Positions 17,845-25,170 of a stretch of 64,000 nt of DNA are shown here, in pieces. Source of the DNA: CBDFNC01 sp965249895 (GTDB lineage: Bacteria > Pseudomonadota > Gammaproteobacteria > Enterobacterales > CBDFNC01). Position 1 is the first letter of the stretch, and each line of letters begins with the position of its first letter. A model generated the notes under the pieces. That model worked only from the letters and a program-made list of their open reading frames with translations, was not told where the DNA came from and made no database searches. The translations under genes and the position numbers were made by a program. The stretch lies in NCBI GenBank assembly GCA_965249895.1, contig CBDFNC010000001.1, positions 1,398,601 to 1,462,600 of the forward strand, in the 5' to 3' direction.

Positions 17845-17946
17845 GGCGCGGCTGCTGAGCGTATTCAGGCAGTCGAACTCAACGCGACCGATACCATCAA
17901 GGTATTGATGGGAGTCGTATTGTTCAGTGATTTAGGCCTTTTATAA
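17845..17946 (+). pseudogene. diverged second copy of the rseP 3' end
   Basis: In frame it reads AERIQAVELN, then about six unrelated residues and KVLMGVVLFSDLGLL-stop. The true rseP end reads PEKIQEIGFK, then VLMSVALFNDLSLL-stop. The terminal 14 codons are conserved at protein level, with changes mainly at third positions (GTT/GTC, CTG/TTG, TTT/TTC, CTT/TTA). Matching sequence may extend up to about 17826 with gaps. It has no start codon or partner domain, so it is a remnant. Confidence 0.82.
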
Positions 17947-17973
17947 TAGGCGTAAGGGATAATAATAAACAAC

Positions 17974-20403
17974 ATGGCTAAGCGAAAATTGCTTGCGCCC
18001 GGCATTTTTTTGGGCGCTTGTTTACTATCAACTTCTACTTTTGCTAACGGCTTTAAAGTTGAAGATATTCAAGTTGAAGGGTTGCAGCGAGTTACTTTAG
18101 GTGCCGCGCTATTAAATATCCCCATTCGCGTTGGTGATGAAGTTGATTCATTTGAGCTGTCTCAAGCAGTTAAAAAACTTTATGCCTCGGGCAACTTCGA
18201 AGATATCCAGGTATATAAAGATGAAGGTAAGCTGATCATCCGGGTGAAAGAAAGGCCCACCATCAGTAATATTGAATTAGCCGGCAATAAGGCTATTAAG
18301 GAAGAGCAGCTTAAGGAGTCCCTGGACGCTGCTGGCGTTAGGGTCGGTGACGCACTGGATCGTACGTCTTTGGCTTCTATCGAAAAAAGCCTGGAAGACT
18401 TTTACTATAGCGTGGGCAAATACAGTGCCCAGGTAAAAGCCATCGCCACACCTTTGCCGCGGAATCGTGTAGATTTAAAGTTTAACTTTGTTGAAGGCCG
18501 CTCTGCGGAAATTCAGCAGATCAATATTGTTGGTAATCAGGCGTTTGCCGAAAGAGATCTGTTAAGGCAAATTGAACTCACCGACTTTGCCCCGTGGTGG
18601 AATTTCTTTGCGGATAATAAATATCAGAAACAAAAGCTGTCTGGTGATCTGGAGATTCTTCGTAGCTACTACCTGGACAGAGGTTATATCCGCGTTGATA
18701 TCGAAGACACTCAGGTCTCCATGACACCGGACAGAAAGGGTATTTACATTACAGTAAATGTCGATGAGGGTGAGGTCTATAAAGTTAAAGATATTCAATT
18801 AACGGGTAATCTGTTAAATAAAGAAGACGATATCCGCGCCTTGATCCCTATGGCTACCGGCGACCTTTATTCAGGCGCTGATGTGACTTTTGCTGAAGAA
18901 GCCGTTAATAAATATCTTGGTCGATTTGGTTACGCTTACCCTAAAGTGACCACCTATCCGGAAATCAACGATGAAGATAATACAGTTTCGTTGACCATTG
19001 CCGTGGACCCGGGAAGCCGGGTGTATGTGCGCCGAATTAACTTCACCGGTAATGATTTAACCAAAGATGAAGTGCTTAGACGGGAAATGCGTCAGATGGA
19101 AGGTTCCTGGTTGTCCAGCTCTAAGGTTGAACTGTCCAAAGCCAGGTTAAATCGTCTGGGCTACTTTGAAACCGTAGACACCAATACCAGCCGTGTGCCG
19201 GGCCAGGAAGATCTGGTTGATTTGGACTTCACGGTGAAAGAGCAACCAGCAGGCTCCATCAATGCGGGTATCGGTTATGGCACCGAATCAGGCATCAGTT
19301 TACAGGCAGGCATACAGCAAAATAACTTCCTCGGTACCGGTGATACTGTAGGCATCAATGCGAACACCAATAAGTACTCGAAAAACCTAAGTTTCAGTTA
19401 TACCAATCCCTATTTCACTAAAGATGAAGTGAGTGCGGGCGGCCGAATTTTCTATACGGAGTTTGAAGCTGGTCAAGCCAACATTGTGGATTATAACAAT
19501 ACCACTTACGGCATAAGAGGAACCCTGGGTTTCCCCGTTAACGAATATAACCGGGTCAACTTTGGAACTGGTTTGCAACGTAACCAAATCTCACAGCTTA
19601 AATCTTATGCCCAGATCCAGCAGTTTTGGGAAATTTATAGGAGTAAGTTGGAAGATGATGGCTCTGTTTCTTTCGATACGCTGGACTTGACGGCGAGCTG
19701 GAGCAGACGCACTGTGGATAGGGGAATCTTCGCCACCTCGGGCTCAGATCAAACCTTGTGGACAAAAATCACGGTACCCGGCTCGGATCTACAGTATTTT
19801 AAAATCAATTACGATGTGAAAAAGTATTTCAGGTTAAGCGAGAATGGAGATTACGTCTTCCTGATGCGTGGAACCTTGGGCTATGGTAACGGTTACGGTA
19901 AGGTGGATGATAATGATCAAATCCTGCCTTTCTTTGAAAACTTCTACGTCGGTGGTTTTAGCACCGTTCGGGGCTTCAAGAGTAATACCATAGGTCCAAA
20001 GGCCATACATGTGGTTCATCAGGGGGGTAATAACGAAATTGTTGCCACCAATGACGCTGTGGGTGGTAATGCTAAATATACCATGAGTGCCGAATTTGTC
20101 GTGCCGACGCCTTTCCTGGATGAAGCCTATACCAAGCAGTTAAGAACCAGCTTCTTCGTGGATGCTGGTGAAGCCTGGGATACTGAATTTGATCCTGCTT
20201 ATGCCAATTCCAGCAACTGTATTCGCAACTGTGGATATCTGGGAGATTACTCCCAACCAGGGCAGATCCGGGTTTCTGCCGGAGTACAAGTTCAGTGGTT
20301 ATCCCCTATGGGCCCCTTGGTCTTCACCTTGGCTCAGCCTCTTAAGACATATGAAGGGGACACAACCGAGGTATTCTCCTTTAACATTGGTCAAACATTC
20401 TAA
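17974..20403 (+). CDS. bamA: outer-membrane protein assembly factor BamA
   Basis: 809 residues. Residues 1-24 are a signal peptide ending STFA. Five POTRA domains follow (about 26-425), then a 16-strand beta-barrel with the VRGF motif in STVRGFKSNTIGP, and it ends in an aromatic residue. BamA folds and inserts beta-barrel proteins into the outer membrane. Start ATG at 17974 has AAGGGAT about 14 bp upstream. It lies between rseP and skp, the usual order, linking it to the sigma-E regulon. Confidence 0.96.
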   Translation: MAKRKLLAPGIFLGACLLSTSTFANGFKVEDIQVEGLQRVTLGAALLNIPIRVGDEVDSFELSQAVKKLYASGNFEDIQVYKDEGKLIIRVKERPTISNIELAGNKAIKEEQLKESLDAAGVRVGDALDRTSLASIEKSLEDFYYSVGKYSAQVKAIATPLPRNRVDLKFNFVEGRSAEIQQINIVGNQAFAERDLLRQIELTDFAPWWNFFADNKYQKQKLSGDLEILRSYYLDRGYIRVDIEDTQVSMTPDRKGIYITVNVDEGEVYKVKDIQLTGNLLNKEDDIRALIPMATGDLYSGADVTFAEEAVNKYLGRFGYAYPKVTTYPEINDEDNTVSLTIAVDPGSRVYVRRINFTGNDLTKDEVLRREMRQMEGSWLSSSKVELSKARLNRLGYFETVDTNTSRVPGQEDLVDLDFTVKEQPAGSINAGIGYGTESGISLQAGIQQNNFLGTGDTVGINANTNKYSKNLSFSYTNPYFTKDEVSAGGRIFYTEFEAGQANIVDYNNTTYGIRGTLGFPVNEYNRVNFGTGLQRNQISQLKSYAQIQQFWEIYRSKLEDDGSVSFDTLDLTASWSRRTVDRGIFATSGSDQTLWTKITVPGSDLQYFKINYDVKKYFRLSENGDYVFLMRGTLGYGNGYGKVDDNDQILPFFENFYVGGFSTVRGFKSNTIGPKAIHVVHQGGNNEIVATNDAVGGNAKYTMSAEFVVPTPFLDEAYTKQLRTSFFVDAGEAWDTEFDPAYANSSNCIRNCGYLGDYSQPGQIRVSAGVQVQWLSPMGPLVFTLAQPLKTYEGDTTEVFSFNIGQTF

Positions 20404-20421
20404 AATTAAGGAACACTTGTT

Positions 20422-20952
20422 TTGAAAACTAAATTGTTAAAAAGTGCAATAAAAGCCGCTGGTATCACTATGGTGTTGATGGCCGGTACCTTTGCTACCG
20501 CAGCCGAAGCAGCGCAAAAAATTGCGGTAGTTTTTCCAGCGGAAGTGTTTCAGCAGTTGCCTCAACGTGATCAAATTATCAAAACGTTGAAAAAAGAGTT
20601 CCAGCCCAGGGTGAACGAACTGCAAAAGTTGGAAAAGAAAATTAAAGGTATTCAGGAAAAGCAGCAACGGGACGCAGCGTTATTGTCAGGTAAAGAAAAG
20701 ACAAAAATGGCTCGTGACATAGAAAGCTTTATGTCTGATTACCAGCTTAAGCGTAAGGCCTTTGAGGAAGATAACAGACGTCGTCAGGGAGAAGAGCAAA
20801 ACAAACTTCGCACTAAAGTGATGAAAGCCATCGACGCGGTTGCCAAGAAAGAAGGTTATGACTTAGTGGTTAATGGTGAGGGTGTGTTGTTTGCTAAACC
20901 TGACGTAGATATCTCCAGCAAAGTGGTTGATCAAGTAAGTAAAAGCAACTAA
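20422..20952 (+). CDS. skp: periplasmic chaperone Skp (OmpH)
   Basis: 176 residues. A signal peptide ends near AEAA|QKIAVV. The mature part begins with the beta strand and then long charged helices (KKEFQPRVNELQKLEKKIKG and onwards) that form the trimer's tentacles. Skp escorts unfolded outer-membrane proteins to BamA. Start is TTG at 20422 with AAGGA 10 bp upstream. Only 18 bp separates it from bamA. Confidence 0.93.
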   Translation: MKTKLLKSAIKAAGITMVLMAGTFATAAEAAQKIAVVFPAEVFQQLPQRDQIIKTLKKEFQPRVNELQKLEKKIKGIQEKQQRDAALLSGKEKTKMARDIESFMSDYQLKRKAFEEDNRRRQGEEQNKLRTKVMKAIDAVAKKEGYDLVVNGEGVLFAKPDVDISSKVVDQVSKSN

Positions 20953-20954
20953 GT

Positions 20955-21995
20955 ATGACTGAAAAAGTGTTTACACTATTCCAGCTTGCAGACAAGCTGG
21001 GAGCCAAGTTACAGGGTGATGGGGATGTGTTGATCCAACGCATTACCTCTATGAATAAGGCGGGGGTGGGCGACATTACTTTTCTCTCCGATGAAAAGTA
21101 CGTTCAGCACTTGGCAGGCTCCAAAGCCAGCGCAGTGATTATTGCCCAGGCTCATATAGGAGATTATCAAGGCAACGCCCTGATAATGGCTAACCCCTAT
21201 TTGGGTTTTGCCCTAGCTGCCCAGGCGTTGGATACGACACCGGCACCTACTACAAACGTTGCACCAAGCGCCGTGATAGATGGATCTGCCAAATTGGGTG
21301 AAAATGTATCTATTGGCGCAACCGCGGTTGTCGAAGCGGGTGCTGTGCTGGGTGATAATGTCGAAATTGGAGCTGGCTGCTTTATTGGCCGCGGTGCCCA
21401 CATAGGTGCGAATTGCCGGATCTGGCCTAATGTGACTATCTATCATGATGTCAAAATGGGTACCGATTGTATTATTCACAGTGGTGCCGTGATTGGCTCC
21501 GATGGTTTTGGTAACGCGCCTCATCAGGGGCGTTGGATAAAAATACCCCAGCTGGGTAGCGTGGTTATTGGTAATTGGGTTGAAATAGGCAGCAACACCT
21601 GTGTTGATCGCGGCACCTTAGGTGATACTAAAATCGCGGACGGGGTTAAAATCGATAACCTGTGTCAAATCGCCCACAATGTTGAAATTGGTGAAAACAC
21701 AGTAATGGCTGGTGCGGCAACCACAGCGGGCAGCTTAAAGGTTGGCAAGCAATGTATGATTGGTGGCGCTAGCGTACTTAACGGACATATGAGCATTTGT
21801 GATAACGTCACTATTACAGGTATGGCCATGGTGATGCGGCCCATCGATAAACCTGGTATGTACTCGTCAGGCATTCCAGTGCAGAGCAACAAAGAGTGGC
21901 GTAAAATGGTGGTGCGCACCCAGAATATTGACAAAATGCATAAGCGCATTAGCCAGCTTGAAAAACAACTTAAAGAATTAAAAGATGCTGAGTAA
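20955..21995 (+). CDS. lpxD: UDP-3-O-acyl-glucosamine N-acyltransferase
   Basis: 346 residues. An N-terminal uridine-binding domain (to about residue 100) is followed by a left-handed beta-helix of hexapeptide repeats such as IGENTVM and VKIDNLC. The catalytic histidine lies in CQIAHNVEIG near residue 238. A C-terminal coiled coil (ISQLEKQLKELKD) closes it. It adds the N-linked hydroxyacyl chain in lipid A synthesis. It starts 2 bp after skp. Confidence 0.96.
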   Translation: MTEKVFTLFQLADKLGAKLQGDGDVLIQRITSMNKAGVGDITFLSDEKYVQHLAGSKASAVIIAQAHIGDYQGNALIMANPYLGFALAAQALDTTPAPTTNVAPSAVIDGSAKLGENVSIGATAVVEAGAVLGDNVEIGAGCFIGRGAHIGANCRIWPNVTIYHDVKMGTDCIIHSGAVIGSDGFGNAPHQGRWIKIPQLGSVVIGNWVEIGSNTCVDRGTLGDTKIADGVKIDNLCQIAHNVEIGENTVMAGAATTAGSLKVGKQCMIGGASVLNGHMSICDNVTITGMAMVMRPIDKPGMYSSGIPVQSNKEWRKMVVRTQNIDKMHKRISQLEKQLKELKDAE

Positions 21996-22006
21996 GGAAC
22001 TAGAGA

Positions 22007-22459
22007 TTGAGTAATGAATTAAACCAGCTGCAGATTAAAGAAATTATGGATCTGCTACCCCACAGGTATCCACTTTTGCTTGTTGATCGCGTTTTGGATT
22101 ATGTTCCTGGTGAAACCTTACACGCAATTAAAAATGTTACCTTTAATGAGCCGCAGTTTACTGGCCACTTCCCTGGCACTCCAGTGTTTCCTGGAGTCTT
22201 GATCCTGGAAGCCATGGCGCAGGCAACCGGTATTTTGGCCTTTGCCACTCACGGCAAGCCAAAAGAAAACGAATTGTATTTCCTGGCGTCCATCGATAAC
22301 GCCAAATTTAGAAAACCCGTTGTACCTGGCGATCAGCTTCATCTGGAAGTTGATTATCTCAAGGAAAGAAGAGGTATGGGTAAATTCAGCTGTGTTGCCA
22401 AAGTGGATGGTGAAGTAGTTTGCAGCGCAGATATTATGTGTGCCAGACGAGAAATTTAA
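22007..22459 (+). CDS. fabZ: 3-hydroxyacyl-ACP dehydratase FabZ
   Basis: 150 residues of the hot-dog fold. It dehydrates 3-hydroxyacyl-ACP in fatty acid elongation and competes with lipid A synthesis for the same substrate. The active-site segment is TGHFPGTPVFPG with the histidine, then LILEAMAQATG with the glutamate. The start is TTG at 22007 with AAGGAAC upstream. It lies between lpxD and lpxA, the conserved arrangement. Confidence 0.96.
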   Translation: MSNELNQLQIKEIMDLLPHRYPLLLVDRVLDYVPGETLHAIKNVTFNEPQFTGHFPGTPVFPGVLILEAMAQATGILAFATHGKPKENELYFLASIDNAKFRKPVVPGDQLHLEVDYLKERRGMGKFSCVAKVDGEVVCSADIMCARREI

Positions 22460-23248
22460 ATGATAGATAAAACCGCCACCATTCATCCAACAGCTATCGT
22501 CGATGAGTCAGCAGTAATAGGGGCCGGTGTAGAAATAGGCCCCTATTCAATTGTTGGAGCCGATGTAGAAATTGGTGAAAACTCCTGGGTCGGTCCCCAT
22601 GTGGTGATCAAAGGACCGAGCAAAATTGGTAAAGGAAATAAAATATACCAGTTTGCTTCTGTAGGAGAGGATTGCCAGGACCTGAAATATGCGGGTGAGC
22701 CTACTCGTCTGGAAATTGGCGACAACAACGAGATACGTGAAAGCTGTACCATCCACAGAGGCACAGTACAGGATGAAGAGATCACCCGTATTGGTAGTAA
22801 TAACCTGCTAATGGTGAATGTACACGTAGCCCATGACTGTGTTATTGGCGATCACTGTATTCTGGCGAATAACGTCTCCCTGGGCGGTCACGTCACCTTT
22901 GGCTCTTTCGTTATATTCGGCGGCCAGTCGGCCATACACCAATTTGGCCGTGTGGGTGACCACGCCATGATCGGCGGCTGCTCTGCGGTGAACCGGGATG
23001 TTCCTCCCTACTTCATGGCTACGGGTAATTATGCCGAGGCCCATGGCATTAACTCTGTTGGTCTGAAACGCCGCGGCTTTACATCAAGTCAGATAATGGC
23101 TATAAAACGCGCATTTAAGGTGATTTGCCGTAGCGGCAATACCATAGAAGAGGCCAGATCCCTGCTGGAAGATATGGTTGCCGATCACCCTGAAGTTCAG
23201 CCTATGTTGGACTTTATCTCGGCAGATAGCCGGGGCATCGTCAGATAG
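22460..23248 (+). CDS. lpxA: acyl-ACP-UDP-N-acetylglucosamine O-acyltransferase
   Basis: 262 residues of left-handed beta-helix hexapeptide repeats (IGPYSIVGADVEIGENSWVG and so on) plus a C-terminal helical domain. The catalytic histidine is in VHVAHDCVIG near residue 121. It performs the first step of lipid A synthesis. The start directly follows the fabZ stop, and the preceding coding sequence supplies a weak ribosome binding site, so coupling is likely. Confidence 0.96.
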   Translation: MIDKTATIHPTAIVDESAVIGAGVEIGPYSIVGADVEIGENSWVGPHVVIKGPSKIGKGNKIYQFASVGEDCQDLKYAGEPTRLEIGDNNEIRESCTIHRGTVQDEEITRIGSNNLLMVNVHVAHDCVIGDHCILANNVSLGGHVTFGSFVIFGGQSAIHQFGRVGDHAMIGGCSAVNRDVPPYFMATGNYAEAHGINSVGLKRRGFTSSQIMAIKRAFKVICRSGNTIEEARSLLEDMVADHPEVQPMLDFISADSRGIVR

Positions 23249-23250
23249 CT

Positions 23251-24396
23251 ATGAGCCAACCCCTTCGTATTGGCATAGTCGCCGGAGAAGTTTCCGGCGA
23301 TATCCTTGCCGCCGGATTAATCTGTGAATTTAAGTCTCGTTACCCTGATGCTATATTTGAAGGTATTGCGGGTCCCCTTATGCTGGAAGCGGGTTGCAAG
23401 CAGTTGTTTAACATGGAAGAACTGTCCGTAATGGGGATAGTTGAAGTGTTAGGAAAGTTGCGCAGAATTCTGACAATACGCAGGGAAATTACTCGGCACT
23501 TTTTAGAGGATCCGCCTGATATTTTTATCGGTGTCGATGCTCCGGATTTTAACCTGGATCTCGAACTCAAACTAAAGCAGCGAGGCGGTATAAAAACTAT
23601 CCATTACGTCAGCCCTTCTGTTTGGGCCTGGAAACAGTGGCGTATTCATAAAATAGCCAAAGCAACAGACTTAGTGCTTGCCTTTTTACCGTTTGAAAAG
23701 GCGTTTTATGATAGGTTTAATGTGCCTTGCCGCTTTGTCGGACATACCCTGGCTGAAAAATTGCCTATGGTGGCGGAAAAGGAAAAAAACCGCACTGCAT
23801 TGGCATTAACGCTGCAAGGGACTTACCTCGCGATCCTGCCTGGCAGCCGCTCGGCTGAAATTGAATTGTTAGCGCCTATATTTTTACAAGCGGCAAAGCA
23901 GCTGAAAGACAAGTATCCGGAGCTGGAATTTGTCGTGCCCATGGTGAACCAGAAGCGCAGAGCCCAGTTCGAAGAGCTTTATCAGCAAGTGGCCCCGGAA
24001 CTGAAGATAACCATAGTTGACGGCAAAGCCAATCAGGTATTACAGGCTGCCGATTATACGTTACTGGCTTCCGGCACCGCATCACTGGAAACCATGTTGG
24101 CGAAGACCCCTATGGTAGTGGCGTACCGGGTGAAGTTGATCACCTATTGGATTGCCAAGGCATTGGTAAAAAGTAAATATGCTTCGCTGCCGAACCTGCT
24201 GGCTGACAGTCCTTTAGTGCCTGAATTACTCCAATATGACTGTACCAGTGACAATATCGTGCGCGAGCTAAGCCAGCTAATCGAGTCGGATAATCAGTTG
24301 CTGATTAAAAAATTCAATGAGTTACATAAACTTATCAGTTGTAATGCCGATCAACTTGCCGTTGACGCAGTGATTGACGTGCTTAAAAATAGCTAA
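23251..24396 (+). CDS. lpxB: lipid-A-disaccharide synthase
   Basis: 381 residues of the GT19 family. The N-terminal AGEVSGDILAAGLI motif and the C-terminal GTASLETMLAKTPMVVAYR motif are both present. It joins UDP-diacylglucosamine and lipid X at the inner membrane. It starts 2 bp after lpxA. Its end (NADQLAVDAVIDVLKNS-stop) is repeated twice in diverged form before rnhB. Confidence 0.96.
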   Translation: MSQPLRIGIVAGEVSGDILAAGLICEFKSRYPDAIFEGIAGPLMLEAGCKQLFNMEELSVMGIVEVLGKLRRILTIRREITRHFLEDPPDIFIGVDAPDFNLDLELKLKQRGGIKTIHYVSPSVWAWKQWRIHKIAKATDLVLAFLPFEKAFYDRFNVPCRFVGHTLAEKLPMVAEKEKNRTALALTLQGTYLAILPGSRSAEIELLAPIFLQAAKQLKDKYPELEFVVPMVNQKRRAQFEELYQQVAPELKITIVDGKANQVLQAADYTLLASGTASLETMLAKTPMVVAYRVKLITYWIAKALVKSKYASLPNLLADSPLVPELLQYDCTSDNIVRELSQLIESDNQLLIKKFNELHKLISCNADQLAVDAVIDVLKNS

Positions 24397-24413
24397 CATG
24401 CTTTTTCCGTATG

Positions 24414-24470
24414 AGTAATGCCTAACAATTATCCGCCGACGCGGCTATCGACGTACATAATCAGGGATAA
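24414..24470 (+). pseudogene. first diverged copy of the lpxB 3' end
   Basis: In frame: NA-stop-QLSADAAIDVHNQG-stop. The lpxB end is NADQLAVDAVIDVLKNS-stop. It has the same length with no gap. About two thirds of bases match, and several mismatches are synonymous third-position changes (GCA/GCG, ATT/ATC, GTG/GTA). An internal stop replaces the aspartate codon. It is too short to be functional by itself. Confidence 0.72.
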
Positions 24471-24487
24471 ACCCATTATCCTGAACG

Positions 24488-24568
24488 AATAATTTAATGA
24501 CCTGCATTAACTATTGGATTAGCTGCGATGCTGATCAACAAGTCGCTGATGTAGTGTTAGAGGTGGTA
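24488..24568 (+). pseudogene. second diverged copy of the lpxB 3' end
   Basis: In frame: NLMTCINYWISCDADQQVAD, then VVLEVV. The lpxB end reads NELHKLISCNADQLAVDAVIDVL. The ISC-ADQ block aligns with one gap upstream of it. The remnant continues to the ribosome binding site of rnhB (GAGGTGG), so it may have become part of the rnhB leader. It lacks its own stop in this frame before rnhB. Confidence 0.75.
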
Positions 24569-24572
24569 ACGT

Positions 24573-25169
24573 ATGGATGATGTAGTTTATCCAAAAGGCA
24601 AACAGGTGGCAGGGGTGGATGAAGTTGGTCGTGGCCCTTTAGTTGGCGACGTCGTGACAGCTGCGGTTATTTTGGACCCCAATAATCCAATTGCCGGGCT
24701 GACTGATTCGAAGAAGCTGTCGGAGAAAAAGCGTGAGTTCTTGTTTGAAGAGATCCGGCAAAAAGCCCTGGCTTTTGCTATAGGCCGCGCAACCCCCGCA
24801 GAAATTGATCAGTTAAATATTTTGCATGCGACTATGTTGGCCATGCAGCGAGCGGTGACCGCGTTGAGTGTTAGACCAGAACATGTGTTTATCGATGGCA
24901 ACCGCTGTCCTGAGTTAGCTATGTCAAGCGAAGCTGTGGTTAAAGGGGACGCCAGAGTGGCGGAAATCAGTGCCGCATCGATATTGGCCAAGGTTACCCG
25001 TGATCGTGAAATGATTGAGCTGGATAAGGTATACCCAGGTTATGGATTCGCCCAACATAAGGGTTATCCTACCAAACAACACCTGCGGAGCCTGGCTCAG
25101 TTGGGAGTAACTCCCCATCATAGAAAGAGTTTTAAACCTGTTCAAAAAAACCTTGGATTAGCCGACTAA
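24573..25169 (+). CDS. rnhB: ribonuclease HII
   Basis: 198 residues. It cleaves the RNA strand of hybrids and incises at single ribonucleotides. Catalytic residues appear in VAGVDEVGRGPLVGD (D and E), FIDGNRCP, and the later AEISAASILAKVTRDREM. Start ATG 24573 has GAGGTGG upstream, within the lpxB remnant. It abuts dnaE, with 1 bp between stop and start. Confidence 0.96.
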   Translation: MDDVVYPKGKQVAGVDEVGRGPLVGDVVTAAVILDPNNPIAGLTDSKKLSEKKREFLFEEIRQKALAFAIGRATPAEIDQLNILHATMLAMQRAVTALSVRPEHVFIDGNRCPELAMSSEAVVKGDARVAEISAASILAKVTRDREMIELDKVYPGYGFAQHKGYPTKQHLRSLAQLGVTPHHRKSFKPVQKNLGLAD

Positions 25170-25170
25170 T

